Source: Eunapius fragilis
Lineage: Eukaryota > Porifera > Demospongiae > Spongillida > Spongillidae
DNA length: 64,000 nucleotides
Assembly: GCA_963681505.1 (NCBI GenBank)
Contig: OY811991.1
Location: 3,470,438-3,534,437 of the forward strand
Direction: 5' to 3'
This document shows positions 11,992 through 23,455 of this stretch, one piece after another. A program made the position numbers and the translations under genes. Under the pieces are notes generated by a model, which was not told the origin of the DNA, did no database searches, and saw only the letters and a list, made by a program, of their open reading frames with translations. Within the stretch, counting starts at the first letter, position 1, and every line of letters begins with the position of its first letter.

Positions 11992-14497
11992 CAGGGCCGC
12001 AGCAGCCGGTCAGGCATTCGGGCTATAGCCTGACCACTTTTTGCCCAAGGTCCACCTCGCGAAACGGCTGAAAACGATATAAAATTGTGTGCATACCCGG
12101 TATGAATTATTCTGTAATAATTATTTCACAGTTTACCCGCAAAAAGGTTTTCATGGTTGTTTAGTTCTAGAGCAATGAATAGCTGTGTGCGTTGCAATCC
12201 GCTGCTATTTTTTGTTTCTATCTTGAAAACCAGTCACATTTATAATGATTAATGATTTGAAGGCAGCTAAAACTTGTGATGTGAGTTTCATTAGTCGTGG
12301 ATAATGCAATTGGAAGGATGCCACGGGTGAGAAAGGAGGTTTTTGCCACCATGAAGCCAGTAGTTGTCACAAAGCTGCTGTAGAAGCCGTTGTAACTCTC
12401 CCAAAAACGACTGGTGACATTGTCGAACTGCTATCTAGTGCCCATGCAAAGGAGAAAGCATCTAACCAAAAGAATTTGATGACAGTGGCACGGTGTCTAA
12501 GGTTTATAGCAAGGCAAGGCCTGGCAATTCTTGGAGATGGTGATGAGATGGATAGCAACTTCCATCAGCTTTTATTAATTCTGAAAAGGTTTGATGATGT
12601 CACTATTCATGCACTTTTGGCAAAGAAACAGGACAAATACACTTCTCCACAAATCCAGAACAAGCTGTTACAGACAATGGTACTTCTATCATCCGTTATT
12701 AGAGAAGCTAAGTACTTCACTATCATGGCTGATGATGTGACAGATGCATCCAAGTCATAGTACGCTTCCGCTGGGTTGACAGTGATTTTGAACCACACGA
12801 GGATTCTGTCGGCCTTCACAAAGTTGACAAAATCAATGCTGACACACTTGTTGCTGTAATAAAAGATGTTGTGCTACACATGAACCTAGATCTGCACAAT
12901 TGCAGAGGTCAGTGTTATGATGGAGCAGCAAACATGGTCGGATCCAGAACTGGGACAGCAACACAACTGCGTCAGGAGGAGCGTGCCATATTTATCCACT
13001 GTTATGGCCATGCTCTGAACTTGGCTGTGGCTGATGTAGTAAAGGAGAGTAGAATGGTAAGGGATGTTTTAGATACAGTTGGAGAAATCACAAAGCTTTT
13101 GAAGTATTCTCCCAGGCGTGATAGTCTCATTAAGCAGCTAAAGTCTTCTCTATCTCCTGGCACTGTTGGATTCTGGACGCTCTGTCCTACTCGATGGACT
13201 GTAAGAGCAGATTCCTTTCAGAGTGTGATCGAAAACTATGTGAAGTATTCCAGGTGTTCTGGGATGAGGCAAGGGACATAACTTCTGATTCCGAGAATCG
13301 TGCCCGTATCGCTAGTGTGAAGGCACAGATGGAAAAGTTTGAGTTTTTATTCGGTCTTTGTCTAGGTGAATGCATCTTGCGCCACACTGATAATCTCAGT
13401 AAGACTTTACAATCTCCATCACTCATTGCTGCTGATAGCCAACAATTAGCCTAGCTAACCTGCAATACTCTTGAGCGCTTGCGAAATTAGGAATATTTTT
13501 CTTTACTGTGTTTCTGGCATGCAAGAAAAATTGCAGATTGATGAACCAATGCTACCAAGAAAGCGCAAGGCTCCATGTATAAGGTGGGAGATGGCCAAGG
13601 AACATTTCTGGAGACTGTCCAAGACTGCTTTCGGACCGAGTACTATGTAGCTATTGATGCAGCCCTGGCATGTATTAGACAGCGGTTTGACCAACCTGGT
13701 TACCAGACTTATCGCCGTTTGGAGAATCTACTGACATCAGCAGCAAATGGAACAGATTACCAACAAGATTTAAATTTCATTGCTGAGTTTTATGGTGATG
13801 ATATTGACAAGGTGCTGCTTCAAACCCAGATGGAACTGTTCTGGTCAATAATCTTGTCAGCTTTTCCTACCACTGCTAACGTTGGTGTACGAGATATTGT
13901 GCAACATGTTTGCACTCTATCTCTGGGTGTGCGTATGAGCATTACACAGGTGTGCTCCCTTGTCCGTCTGCTGCTGGTCATACCAGCAACAAATGCTGTC
14001 AGCGAGCGAAGTACTTCTGCTCTGAGGAGAGTGAAGTCTTACCTCATAACTACCATGACTGATACATGGCTCAATAATCTACTTGTTCTCCATGTCCATA
14101 AGGATCGCTGTGATTCACTACTGCTGAAGGATTGCCTAAATGAGTTTGTGTGTGGCAGTGAACATCGCCTTTCTTTTTTTGGCAAGTTTTGACTCTGAGA
14201 TACATTGTTGCATTATTTAGTAAAACTTCAATATAATTGGTGTTGGGCGAAGAGGCATTATAGGGAGTATATGTTTAAGTATATAAAGAGTGCATGTTGT
14301 TCGGAAATTTGATTCATTACATCTGACATCATGCAGAGAAAGATTTTATTGCCACATAGCAATTTTACTGCCAAAAATGCCACTCAGATTCGAGGAAATG
14401 CGTTAGCTTCTGGGGCGGAGCCCCAGACCCCCTAGCTGCTATTTCTTTTGGTCCTGTTACCAGCCTGACCACTTTTCTAATGCTGCCTACGGGCCTG
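11992..14497 (+). mobile_element. Dead hAT transposon (ZMYM1-like transposase)
   Basis: The ends are imperfect inverted repeats: cagggccgcagcagcc on the left, and the complement of the right end is caggcccgtaggcagc. Both are followed by a stretch containing ctgacc/gtggtcagg. Between them a broken transposase is read on the plus strand: about 12310-12757, 12871-13280, 13194-13454 (shifted frame) and 13575-14192. Recognisable parts are FTIMADDVTDAS, GQCYDGAANMVG, and the C-terminal hAT dimerisation region NAVSERSTSALRRVKSYL. At least three frameshifts or stops disrupt it. No convincing 8-bp target duplication was found beside the chosen ends. Confidence 0.88.
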
Positions 14498-14539
14498 TCA
14501 GTCTGTAATGTCCATCGGAGGTGTTACGGATGGTAAAAT

Positions 14540-14662
14540 TCAGTGGCGTCGGAAAGCTGGGAGGGGTGAGGGGGGGGGGATATAAGTATAATGAAATTCA
14601 TTAAAAGTTTCTTAGAACACCTACCTTGAAGCCCCCCCCCCCGGTTCTGACGCCTATGTAAC
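14540..14662. mobile_element. Small inverted-repeat element with G/C homopolymer arms
   Basis: gtggcgtcggaa plus a G-run on the left pairs imperfectly with a C-run plus ttctgacgcc on the right. A short non-autonomous remnant is likely. The homopolymer arms could also be a slippage product. Confidence 0.4.
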
Positions 14663-14924
14663 CGCGCGGGTTGTCGACGAGTTCATTCCTCCTCTGGTCC
14701 TTTCCTTTTCGGAGGTGTGCACCTAGCTCGTACCCACCTTTTCGGAGATTCGCATCTTAGTCCCTCCTTTCATTGTACGTTTGGATCCTCTAACTGACCG
14801 ACTCTGAACTCGACTTCTTTCAACAACATTGTACATCTGCCATTCCAAACGGATACGTGTATCGTCACCATGGAGTTCGTATAATATATTATAAAGTTCA
14901 GATTAAATTTCCTAAATCAATTAT

Positions 14925-14925
14925 A

Positions 14926-14974
<49 letters not shown>

Positions 14975-14980
14975 TGTGTG
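14925..14980. repeat. (TG)n microsatellite
   Basis: About 25 TG units with a few interruptions. Confidence 0.95.
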
Positions 14981-15016
14981 ACTGTTTGAACATTCCTGAT
15001 GCCTGAAAAGGTAAAG

Positions 15017-15269
15017 CTTTAATGCAGTAGACTGGGGACATGTGATCGCCGCTCACATGATGGTGGTTATTGGGTCTGCTCTCCCTGTAGAGGAAGCTCC
15101 TAGGGCTGCTGGTGGTGACTGGGGGCTTTTCAGGGGGGTACCTCTTGTACCTCTTGGGAGGGGGCGGGGCCTGCCTCCTGGGGAGGGTGGACAACCTCTG
15201 CTGTTGGTCGAGGGCATTACTCAAGTCCCCAGACCCTTGCAAGGTGATGTGATCCTGGAGGTGTAACCA
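15017..15269 (-). CDS. Candidate proline-rich exon of an unidentified gene
   Basis: A minus-strand frame opens after a plausible acceptor (cctccag at about 15270) and reads DHITLQGSGDLSNALDQQQ, then a basic proline-rich part (RRQAPPPPKRYKRYPPEKPP), SPRSFLYRESRP and HHHVSGDHMSPVYCIK. The composition looks coding rather than random, with a PPxY-like or SH3-ligand-like proline tract. I cannot name the family. It may end at a donor near 15017 or run on to a stop. The phase does not join directly to the candidate exon at 15571-15680, so an exon may lie between or one of the two is wrong. Confidence 0.35.
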
Positions 15270-15570
15270 ATGTTACCATATGTTACCATGGTTATACAAA
15301 CAATTGTCACACCTGAGCACTGAATAAAATATATCACTTTCGTCCTTAATTATGTATTTCCTATTATCATGATCCTCCTGTTCCCTTCCTTTTTATCTTA
15401 CCACCAACTTTCTCAGAATGTTTTTTATTTTTATTTTTTTACGTTTTGTTCATGCATGTGAGTCTTGCCTAGCCAGATACATCAATAACACATGCACATG
15501 ACAAGCTCCGTCCATTGGTTCCACCCATTAGTGTGATAAGCTCCACCCATTAGGCAAAAACTCCACCTAC

Positions 15571-15680
15571 CTTTAGCAGTTTGGTCGCTGTGTGTACAAT
15601 AATCATTTTTTCCCAGAGTTCCATTCATGTCTGTGTAAACATTGCCCGGAACCATCGCATCGTACGAGTGATTACCGCAG
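15571..15680 (-). CDS. Candidate Cys-containing exon of an unidentified gene
   Basis: Bounded by a clean acceptor (ttgtattgcag) and donor (aaag/gtaggt) on the minus strand. It encodes CGNHSYDAMVPGNVYTDM and NGTLGKNDYCTHSDQTAK, with two potential N-glycosylation sites (NHS, NGT) and paired cysteines, as in an extracellular domain. Family unknown. It may belong with the proline-rich exon just downstream and a third candidate at about 17350-17420. Confidence 0.35.
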
Positions 15681-16145
15681 CTGCAATACAAGAAGTGCAT
15701 GGGTACCATGACGTCGACATATGTCCCACCAAGCATGCTATAACAATTTATCTTAATCTGCCATATCATTGCATTGTGCATCTTTAATCTATGAGTGCTA
15801 GCCTGCTTTGCTTCCAACAGACAGTTGGGTGTTACATAATAACTGAAGAGGAATGCTGTTAACCTGAGTACATTCAAATTGACAACAGGATCATTGTGGG
15901 TTGATTTTCACATTATGCTTCAAATGACATATTGCAAATCACATTCGTTTTAAACTGAATCCCAGTCACTTTTATTGTAGTCTTGACCCAACACTTTCAA
16001 GTGGTTGAAATGGCAACATACTGCTTCTGTGGTTGTGTCAACGTGGTGGTACTTCAAGCCAAATTCCTCGCATATTTTTTTTCACAATTGGTGTAATCTT
16101 CATATAGTGTGCTTGATTAATTGCAGGGAATAGGTTATGAGTGGT

Positions 16146-16273
16146 TAGTCTCGTACCCAGACCCATATTTTTACAGCAGCGGATGGAATACATCACCGCT
16201 ACGTGAAAAGCTTCACGTAGCGGTGATGTAATCCATCCGCTGCTGTGAGAATATGGGTCTGGGTACGAGACTA
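16146..16273. mobile_element. 128-bp palindromic foldback element with a perfect 9-bp target duplication
   Basis: The two 62-base arms differ at three positions and are joined by a 4-base loop; the ends read tagtctcgtaccc and gggtacgagacta. The flanks are an exact direct repeat, atgagtggt at 16137-16145 and 16274-16282. A 9-bp duplication is typical of Mutator-like elements. The element has no coding capacity. Confidence 0.93.
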
Positions 16274-16282
16274 ATGAGTGGT

Positions 16283-18181
16283 CTGGTGGTTAAGGGCACC
16301 AGTAAATACCATCCAGAACCAGCTGTCAGTGGGATAGTCTTGAGTTGCATCTCAGCCCTAGTGTAAACAAAAGCCAAATTCATCACCATGCACTATACAA
16401 TGTCCATCAATGTAGATGTCCCAGTTATGCAGTTATGGAGATCTAGAATCCACTCTTTGGCTTGAATGTGGGGCTATAAGCTAATGCAGTACTTAGCTGC
16501 CACTGCAAGAGTGTCCAGATAATTGCACATTTCATATTAAGGTACTATCAAAAGTCCTAAACAATAATTACATCATTGAGTTGGAAACTTTACTCTTTGA
16601 TAATGTACACGTGTATGCTTTCTTTACACGTACAGTTCTAATCTTATGCCTGCCACTGATTAGTTGCATCTGCTGTTATATGCTATGTATGGCACAAGTA
16701 TGAATCAAAGCATCTAATGACAGATGTGTGACTTCCGACCATTAGTGATCATCCTTTAGCCCCTTGACTTACCAGTCCATATGAATCATATTTCCTTGTC
16801 TGGCTTAGGCCACTCCACCTACAATTGAATTTTATATCTATGGCTTACTGTGTCAAAGAAATGTTTAAGCACTATACCTCACATGAGAGACCTGGAATAT
16901 CAGACCCAAGTAGAAGCTTCCTGTAACTTCTCTAAATAGGTTCATCAGAAATTGCATCGTAAAATGAAGCAGAACAAGGTGGACTACAGTACCAACTGGA
17001 TCACATCAAATATCTTGTACACAATACCAATGAATGACATAGTTGGAGGGGGTGACACACAGTGCATACAACAGTAATATACAAGATGTATGTTATTTTA
17101 AAGTCTCATTGAGGGTTGACCATATTAACAGGTAAAGTTGCATACAACCTTTACTACAACTGCGTACTGGTACCTCAACATTTAAGCTTATTTTCCTCTC
17201 ATTAAAATAAGTATCAGGTCTCATTGTCCACCCAACCCTCCCCCCATCCCACAAGCAATAAATGCTGAACAGCAATAGCACAGGGGGAGAGGCTGGCCAC
17301 AGACAAGCAAGCTGTCGTCTGTACATGTACACATTGCTAACTTCAGTATACCTGGAGGATTGAAATTTGGGGTAGCGTTCTGCATCATGTTGTCATTTCT
17401 ATTACATCCCAAACCCATGATCAATGAAAAAATGCATTCATATTAACCCAATACCTTTATAATTTTACATTATCAATAGCAGCATTTATGTCGAGATGTG
17501 CTAGATTGGTGGAGGCATAATATTTACCTGCCCAGGCAAATATACACCACGCATCCAGCCATGCATCGATTCAAACTATACCAAAATGATTAGTTTTAAT
17601 AGTTCTAAATAAGGTGGCCTACCACAGCCTTCCAAGGCATCAGTGGACTAATGAAACGATAGAATAGGTCACATGGATATGCTTTTCATACAGCATGGGT
17701 ACATAGACATGTTGGTAGAAGCAGCGAGGAATCCCCTTCTGATCCCATTTAATATAATGCACCTTATGTCTGACTTCTGTAGTGGAATAAGATTAGGAAA
17801 AATTAATTTAGGTCCAATATGATTTATAGCTGAATGTAAATAAATATGGCAAAGATTATGGGAACATGGTTGAGTGAGTGAAACCCCATAGTAGCACATT
17901 TACTACATAAGTACAGGTTGGATTTCTTTTTTTTATTTTAATTAAAATAATAAAATGTTTAAAACAAAAAAATTTTCATTTTCCTTTACCCACAACTTTG
18001 TTACTTTCCTTCCTACTTTGGCCTTTTAAAAAAATGTATCATAAGAGTAATTTTGCCGGACACAATAATATATATAAAATACATAATAATGCAAGTATAA
18101 CTTGACAAGAGAGAAACCGAGCACACACACATAAACACACACACATGCACACACACACACATAAATGAAAAATTATCCATC
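16283..18181. other. Intergenic or intronic stretch, almost no signal
   Basis: Mostly AT-rich. The only candidate coding piece is on the minus strand at about 17350-17420, reading GLGCNRNDNMMQNATPN and then NFNPPG with a donor gtatac; confidence in it is low. Confidence 0.5.
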
Positions 18182-18183
18182 TA

Positions 18184-18386
18184 CAGGGTGATTGGAAAGT
18201 CGCACAAAATCTTTGAATTGATAACTGGTATAACTCCAGAGCTGAACATGGAAAAATTATGCTATTGAACCAAAAACATGTGATTAATATAAAGTTATTA
18301 ATTAGTAGTTTAAAAAGTTACTGCTCAGTTGTTTAAATTTTCAATTCTGGAGTTATACCATTTTGCGCGACTTTCCAATCACCCTG
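18184..18386. mobile_element. 203-bp Tc1/mariner-type MITE with TA target duplication
   Basis: Terminal inverted repeats start cagggtgattggaaagtcgc and continue to about 27 bases with one mismatch between the ends. Each end is flanked by TA (18182-18183 and 18387-18388). The interior has no open frame, so it depends on a transposase elsewhere. Confidence 0.93.
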
Positions 18387-18719
18387 TAGTTATTCTTTTA
18401 TGCTGGGAATCCTATGCCGTCAAACATGTCCAGTGCACTCCTCCATTTTATATGAGAGCCTCAGAGACATAAATTGGTGGCTCTGATGATGGCAAATGTT
18501 AAACTAGCCCTCAGCCATCCCATCACTTCGCCATAAGACTTTCCCCATTTAAAGCAGATGTGTTCATAGAGATGCTTAAGATAATAGGTTGCTTCACATC
18601 CCAAAGCACCATCAACGAAAACTAAAAATGGTGTAAATGAGGCTCGTCGAGCATTAGCAGCATTATAGGATTTCTGCTTCTGCTGATGACAGGATCACTG
18701 CTACACTTCTGTTAACATG

Positions 18720-21340
18720 AGATGGTGCATCTGTGTCTATAACACGTATGTCAAAGAGTGCTTAAGTCTGAGGCTGCCAAACCCCTCATACACCAAGGCC
18801 AGCAGAAGGCTGTACCGAACTCATTGCAGCCAACATGTGGACAAACTAGTACCTCAACCTACATACATGCCCAGAGTTTGCTCACAGGCACTTTCCCTGA
18901 TGCTTGGCTCCTTGAGCATGGCCTCATCTGTACTCAGAGTTCACACCTTGATGCTTGTTCACACATTACATCCCACTTGGCTAAATATAATCAGAGTACT
19001 ATCCCCCCAACTGTGACTCCATTATTAGACACTGATTCCATCCTGCCATCCATTGAAGACATCCGCAAACTTCAATGCAACACCATTCGCCACATACCTG
19101 CAAAATCTAGGCCAGCATTTGAGTTAATATTATTGGCCAATTTACGATCGGCTTCATCGGTGAATGATGAAATGTCATGGTTGAAGTTTTCTACTCCCCA
19201 AGTGCATCCTTGTTTCGTCCAAGTGCTGAGGACGTAATGTTAAGCCAATGTCTATCGGGCATCTTTGCAATAGATGGTCTCAAGGATGAATTGATACTCT
19301 TTGGGAACATGCAACTCGTCAGGCCACACCTAGAGATTGTCATCCTAGGCAGCGCAGCACAAGACAAAGTATTGTTGCTGCCATATCCCTTGCCAGGGAG
19401 GGCTGTATGGCAAAGCTTGTCAAGCACTCTCCTCCACAGGGATTACCCCCAACACAGATACTACATGGGAATTGTTGTAGTCCAAACATCCCAAGGGAAC
19501 TCATACTACACCATCAATTGAGGCCTTGAGTACTACTATTCTCCCCCAAGACTTCGACTTGTTATCAATCTTAAGGTCCTTCCCAAAGGCAACAGTATGC
19601 GGACCCTCGGGCCTTCACCTTCAACATTTGTTAAATGCCAGTGCCTACTTCAATTAGCTCTAGCCTTAGAGACATTGTTAATCTCTTGGCCTCTGGAAAG
19701 GCCCATATCATATGTCTCAAAGTACCTAGCCGGAGGTAGTCATACTGCCCTAGTTAAAGACAGACCAGATTCATCTCCAAATGTTTGACCAATTGCAGTG
19801 GGGGAGGCATTGAAGCGCTTGGTTGACAAATGTCTCTGCCTAGTAACAAAGTCAAAAGTAGCTTATTTCTTTGAACCTATTCAGTTTGGAGTGGCATGTA
19901 CTTCTGGTGCTGAAATGATCATTGAGGGGTTGTGGACAAACACTGGAATACTGAGGACTTTGTGGTTCTTAACGTTGACATGCGAAACGCATTTAACTTG
20001 GTGTCCTGCCAGGCTGTACTGGATGAGTGTGGTGTACACCTTCCAGAGCTGCTCCCATGGGTGTCATGGTGCTATGGTCAACACCCAATACTATGGCACA
20101 CAATGGGAACTATTAGTTCAGAAGCTGGTGTGCAACAAGGGACCCCTAGGCCCATTACTATCTTGCCTGGTGCTACAGAAGGTGGTGTCTGCTATTGCTG
20201 CTGACAGTGTGTGCTCTGAGCTATAGTTTCATGAATTGTACCTGAATGATGGTTAGGCCTGTTTGTCAATCCAATAAAATGTGAACTGTTTGGCCTGGCA
20301 GACCTTAATAGTTTCCCAATCAAAATGAAGAGCTCATCTTGAAAGCCTTGGTGCGCCAATAAGAGACCTCATATTCTGTGCTAAAATTATTGCACAATAA
20401 TGCGCAATTGCCCTAAAACTACTGAACCAACTGAGTGAGGTTGGCTTAGCAGACCCTCAAGTTCCCCTATTAGTGTGGTGGTTTATGCAAATTGTGCACT
20501 TGTCAAGATCCACTCCTTATTATAACAAGTGACAATTAGTGTTGAACCATTTTCAGATGCTGTAAGAGAAGCAATATAAGGGAAGCAATATAAGCTGCAG
20601 ACAAGTGGTGTGATAGGCAATGCAGTCCAAGGCCACCTATACTTACGCTAATTTGGGCCTGTTTCCAAGCACTGTTTGGGGTGTCTATGGATGTGTGCAC
20701 CCTGCGAAGCACTAGCAAACATCGTCATCATACAAGCTCAAAGCATCAGCCACTTAATCCCTACGGCATTACAACTCTCCTGTTCCACTTGCTGAGGCAG
20801 TTTCAATGGAAGCAGTTTTGGAATTACCAGGACATCTGAGTCATAAAAATCGGTCCAGCAAACTTGAAGGCCATCAATTCAGGCTGTCCTACCAATCTTA
20901 GTCTCTGCCCAATAGAGCACAACTTCTTTCTTCCCATGCTTCCGCATGGCTCCAAGTTGTTCCGGCTTCTGGGCTCAATCTCCACCTTGACCCTTCAGAA
21001 TTTCAGGCTGGAATATAGTGGTGGCTAGGTATTGACTCCTCCCAAGGTACCAGCTGTTCATATTGTCCCTCACATTGTCTGGACCTCCTGGGTCATCATG
21101 CATTAACGTGTAAATACAGGGGTGATTGGTCTCCCGCCATAACAGGCTACGAGATGTATTCCTGGAGTCCTGCAGGCGAGCTTGCATTGGTGCCCAAGTT
21201 GCAAGAGGTGGTCATGGATATGACCAACGTCGTACACGACCTGCTGATGTGCTTGTCCCAGACTGGGTGTTAGGCAAGCCAGCCTTTGACATTTCCGCTT
21301 AACCCAAGTACTTTTACTGAAGCGAGGGTTTGCAGCTAAA
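18720..21340 (+). pseudogene. Degenerate non-LTR-like reverse transcriptase element
   Basis: Broken frames in conserved order: N-terminal region 18758-19170, then about 19177-19520, then the reverse transcriptase with GEALKRLVDKCLC (about 19800), NVDMRNAFNLVSCQAVLDEC and GVQQGTPRP (19965-20150). Further on comes a zinc-knuckle-like segment CSYCPSHCLDLLGHHALTC (about 21055-21115), then RPADVLVPDWVLGKPAFDIS (about 21235-21295), the start of a nuclease-like domain. The family is common in marine invertebrates. The YxDD catalytic part is degraded and many stops are present. Related fragments lie at 57850-60670. Confidence 0.85.
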
Positions 21341-21599
21341 AGCATCATGCCAACGATGCAAAATGCTCTGAACGTTAATTATAACTTGGGTGGAAGTGTG
21401 TCCCACTAGCTGTGGAGAGCTACGGGTGCTGGGGGATAGAAGCTAGACAGCATTTGGCACTATTGGGATTGGCTTCTCGTCTGGTCACATGTTACAATCA
21501 ATCTAAGAGCATTTTATGCGTCATTAGGTATAATTTGGTGTAGTGATCTCCAGCTTGTCAGGCTCTGAGCAACCAATTCACCAGTTCAGTAATCATCTC

Positions 21600-22165
21600 C
21601 ACATTCAGCTGCGGCAGCATTGGGTTGTTCCAGTAAATAAGTGCACAGGGGGGAGGGGGGGGGGGGGGGGGGTGAAAACAAGAGAGGCTGTCCAGGGGGG
21701 GGTTTAAAATGGATGTCTTGGGGGGGGGGGGGGGTATTTGTGGAGAAGGTTAAGTGAAGCAGATTGCAGATTGCATTAGATAACAAGGGATATGCATTGA
21801 AAGGAGTTAAATGAAATAACTATACCTGGATGATTTCACCTTTTTGGAAATATAAAGATAAAGGATCAGGGTATTGTTTAGGGGGTTAAGATATCCAGCG
21901 TCTTTGTAATGGAATTATGGCTACTATCAATTGTAAATTTGCATTTAAGAGTTAATATTAAATGATATACCTTCATAAAATGATCAGGGTATTGTCCAGA
22001 GGGTTAAGTTGTTATTGAATTATGGCTACTGTGAGCTGACTACCACAATGCAAAAACCACATAGCACAGAAATAACCAGCTAGGGTGTATAATTTTTAAT
22101 CTTTTGTTAGGGGGAGTTACAGGGGGTCTGTTCATCCACCCCCACCCCCCTCCCCCTGTGCAGTT
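21600..22165. other. Homopolymer-rich spacer (poly-G and poly-C runs)
   Basis: Long G runs at about 21645-21672 and 21719-21735 and C-rich patches at about 22138-22157. No gene seen. Runs of this kind are scattered over the window (3617, 14636, 50334, 62531). Confidence 0.7.
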
Positions 22166-22332
22166 ATTTACAGGAACAGCCCATTTGCTTCTTCGACTAA
22201 AGGAGCTGACTGTTCTCCATCGGCCGTTTTGTAGTTGGCAAAAAGAAATCTAGTGTTTGGCAAAAGGCAGCGGCTCGTTTCGGCTCTCTTTCCTTCTGCT
22301 GGGAGCGACCCGGCATTGTCCATCAACCTAGC

Positions 22333-22655
22333 CACAGGAAAAAGTTATAAACGTCCAGCCTGGATTTTTTTTGGCTGATTTTTAACAAAAACCCATCCTA
22401 ATAGTGTAAAAGCCATCCTGGGATCGAACGTCCAGGGTGGGAATAGTGTAAAATCTGTTGTTCCACCCTGGTTTTGACAAAACCCATGCTGAAGTATGAA
22501 TATAATTATTACCTCAACATGGTTTTTATTCACTATTCCTACACTGGACACTCAATCCCAGGATGGTTTTTACACTATTTGCTCCATTACAGGATGGCTT
22601 TTTGTTAAAAACCAGCCTAAAAATCCAGGCTGGACGTTTATAACTTTTCCCTGTG
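22333..22655. mobile_element. 323-bp inverted-repeat MITE
   Basis: The left end cacaggaaaaagttataaac continues to gtccagcctgga, and the right end is its near-perfect complement, over about 37 bases. Further inverted segments continue inside (aaaaacccatcct; ccagggtgg), so most of the element folds on itself. The flanking bases tAGC/AGCt may be a 3-bp target duplication. No coding capacity. Confidence 0.9.
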
Positions 22656-23360
22656 AGCTGCGATCCTATATGTAAAAAAGTATCATAGGTTTACTAACTT
22701 AGACTAAACTAAAACACTTTCTAACTATTCATAATTGGTACATTTCGGTTTAACTTCAAGGCTCCAGCTGAAACACTGAAATATAAATCATTATATGACG
22801 CGTACCGGACCAGCAGGCCTGGAGTCGCCTCGGGGGAGCCGGGACCCGCACCATACTCTCATAATCGGACCTTGACCCTCTAAGCGTTCGAACTCCCCGA
22901 CCCCCCCGGCTACGGGCTTGCCCATGCCATTTCAGTACCGCGCATGCCCCTTCATTCAAAACTTCTGGATCTGGATCCGCTCTGTAGCTCCTATACACCA
23001 AACTAGGCTATTTTGGCCCGGTAAACACTTATCGTTGTGAAGCCCTGACCCCGCCTCGTCGAGCGCACGTGATTGTTTCACCGCGAAAAGTTGAAATTTT
23101 ACTCATAATTACATCAAAACAGTGCGGGATGGATTGCGATTCTGAAAAGATTTGGGTACGAACTTCACTGTTTTTTTTTTTTTTGTGTGTGCGTAGTATC
23201 ATTATCGTGCTTGGCAGATATTGCGTCGGGGTGAGGGGGTGAGGGGGGCATACTGTATACATGTAGGATTTGCCATGTTTGCTCGTTAGAGTAGCGTGGG
23301 TTAGCGTTGTGTGAACGTGTGTGTTTGTGTGTTTATGCATGCGTGCGTATCGGTATTTAC

Positions 23361-23362
<2 letters not shown>

Positions 23363-23405
<43 letters not shown>

Positions 23406-23424
23406 CGTGTGTGTGGTAAGCTAG
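23363..23424. repeat. (GT)n microsatellite
   Basis: About 20 uninterrupted GT units, immediately before the first recognised SUPT20H exon. Confidence 0.95.
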
Positions 23425-23455
23425 TGTGCTTAACCACGTTTGCTGTCACTTGTAG

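Noticed and set aside
15482-15877. Whole 131-codon minus-strand frame as one protein
   Set aside because: Only the segment 15571-15680 is bounded by good splice sites and looks coding; the rest looks like intron.
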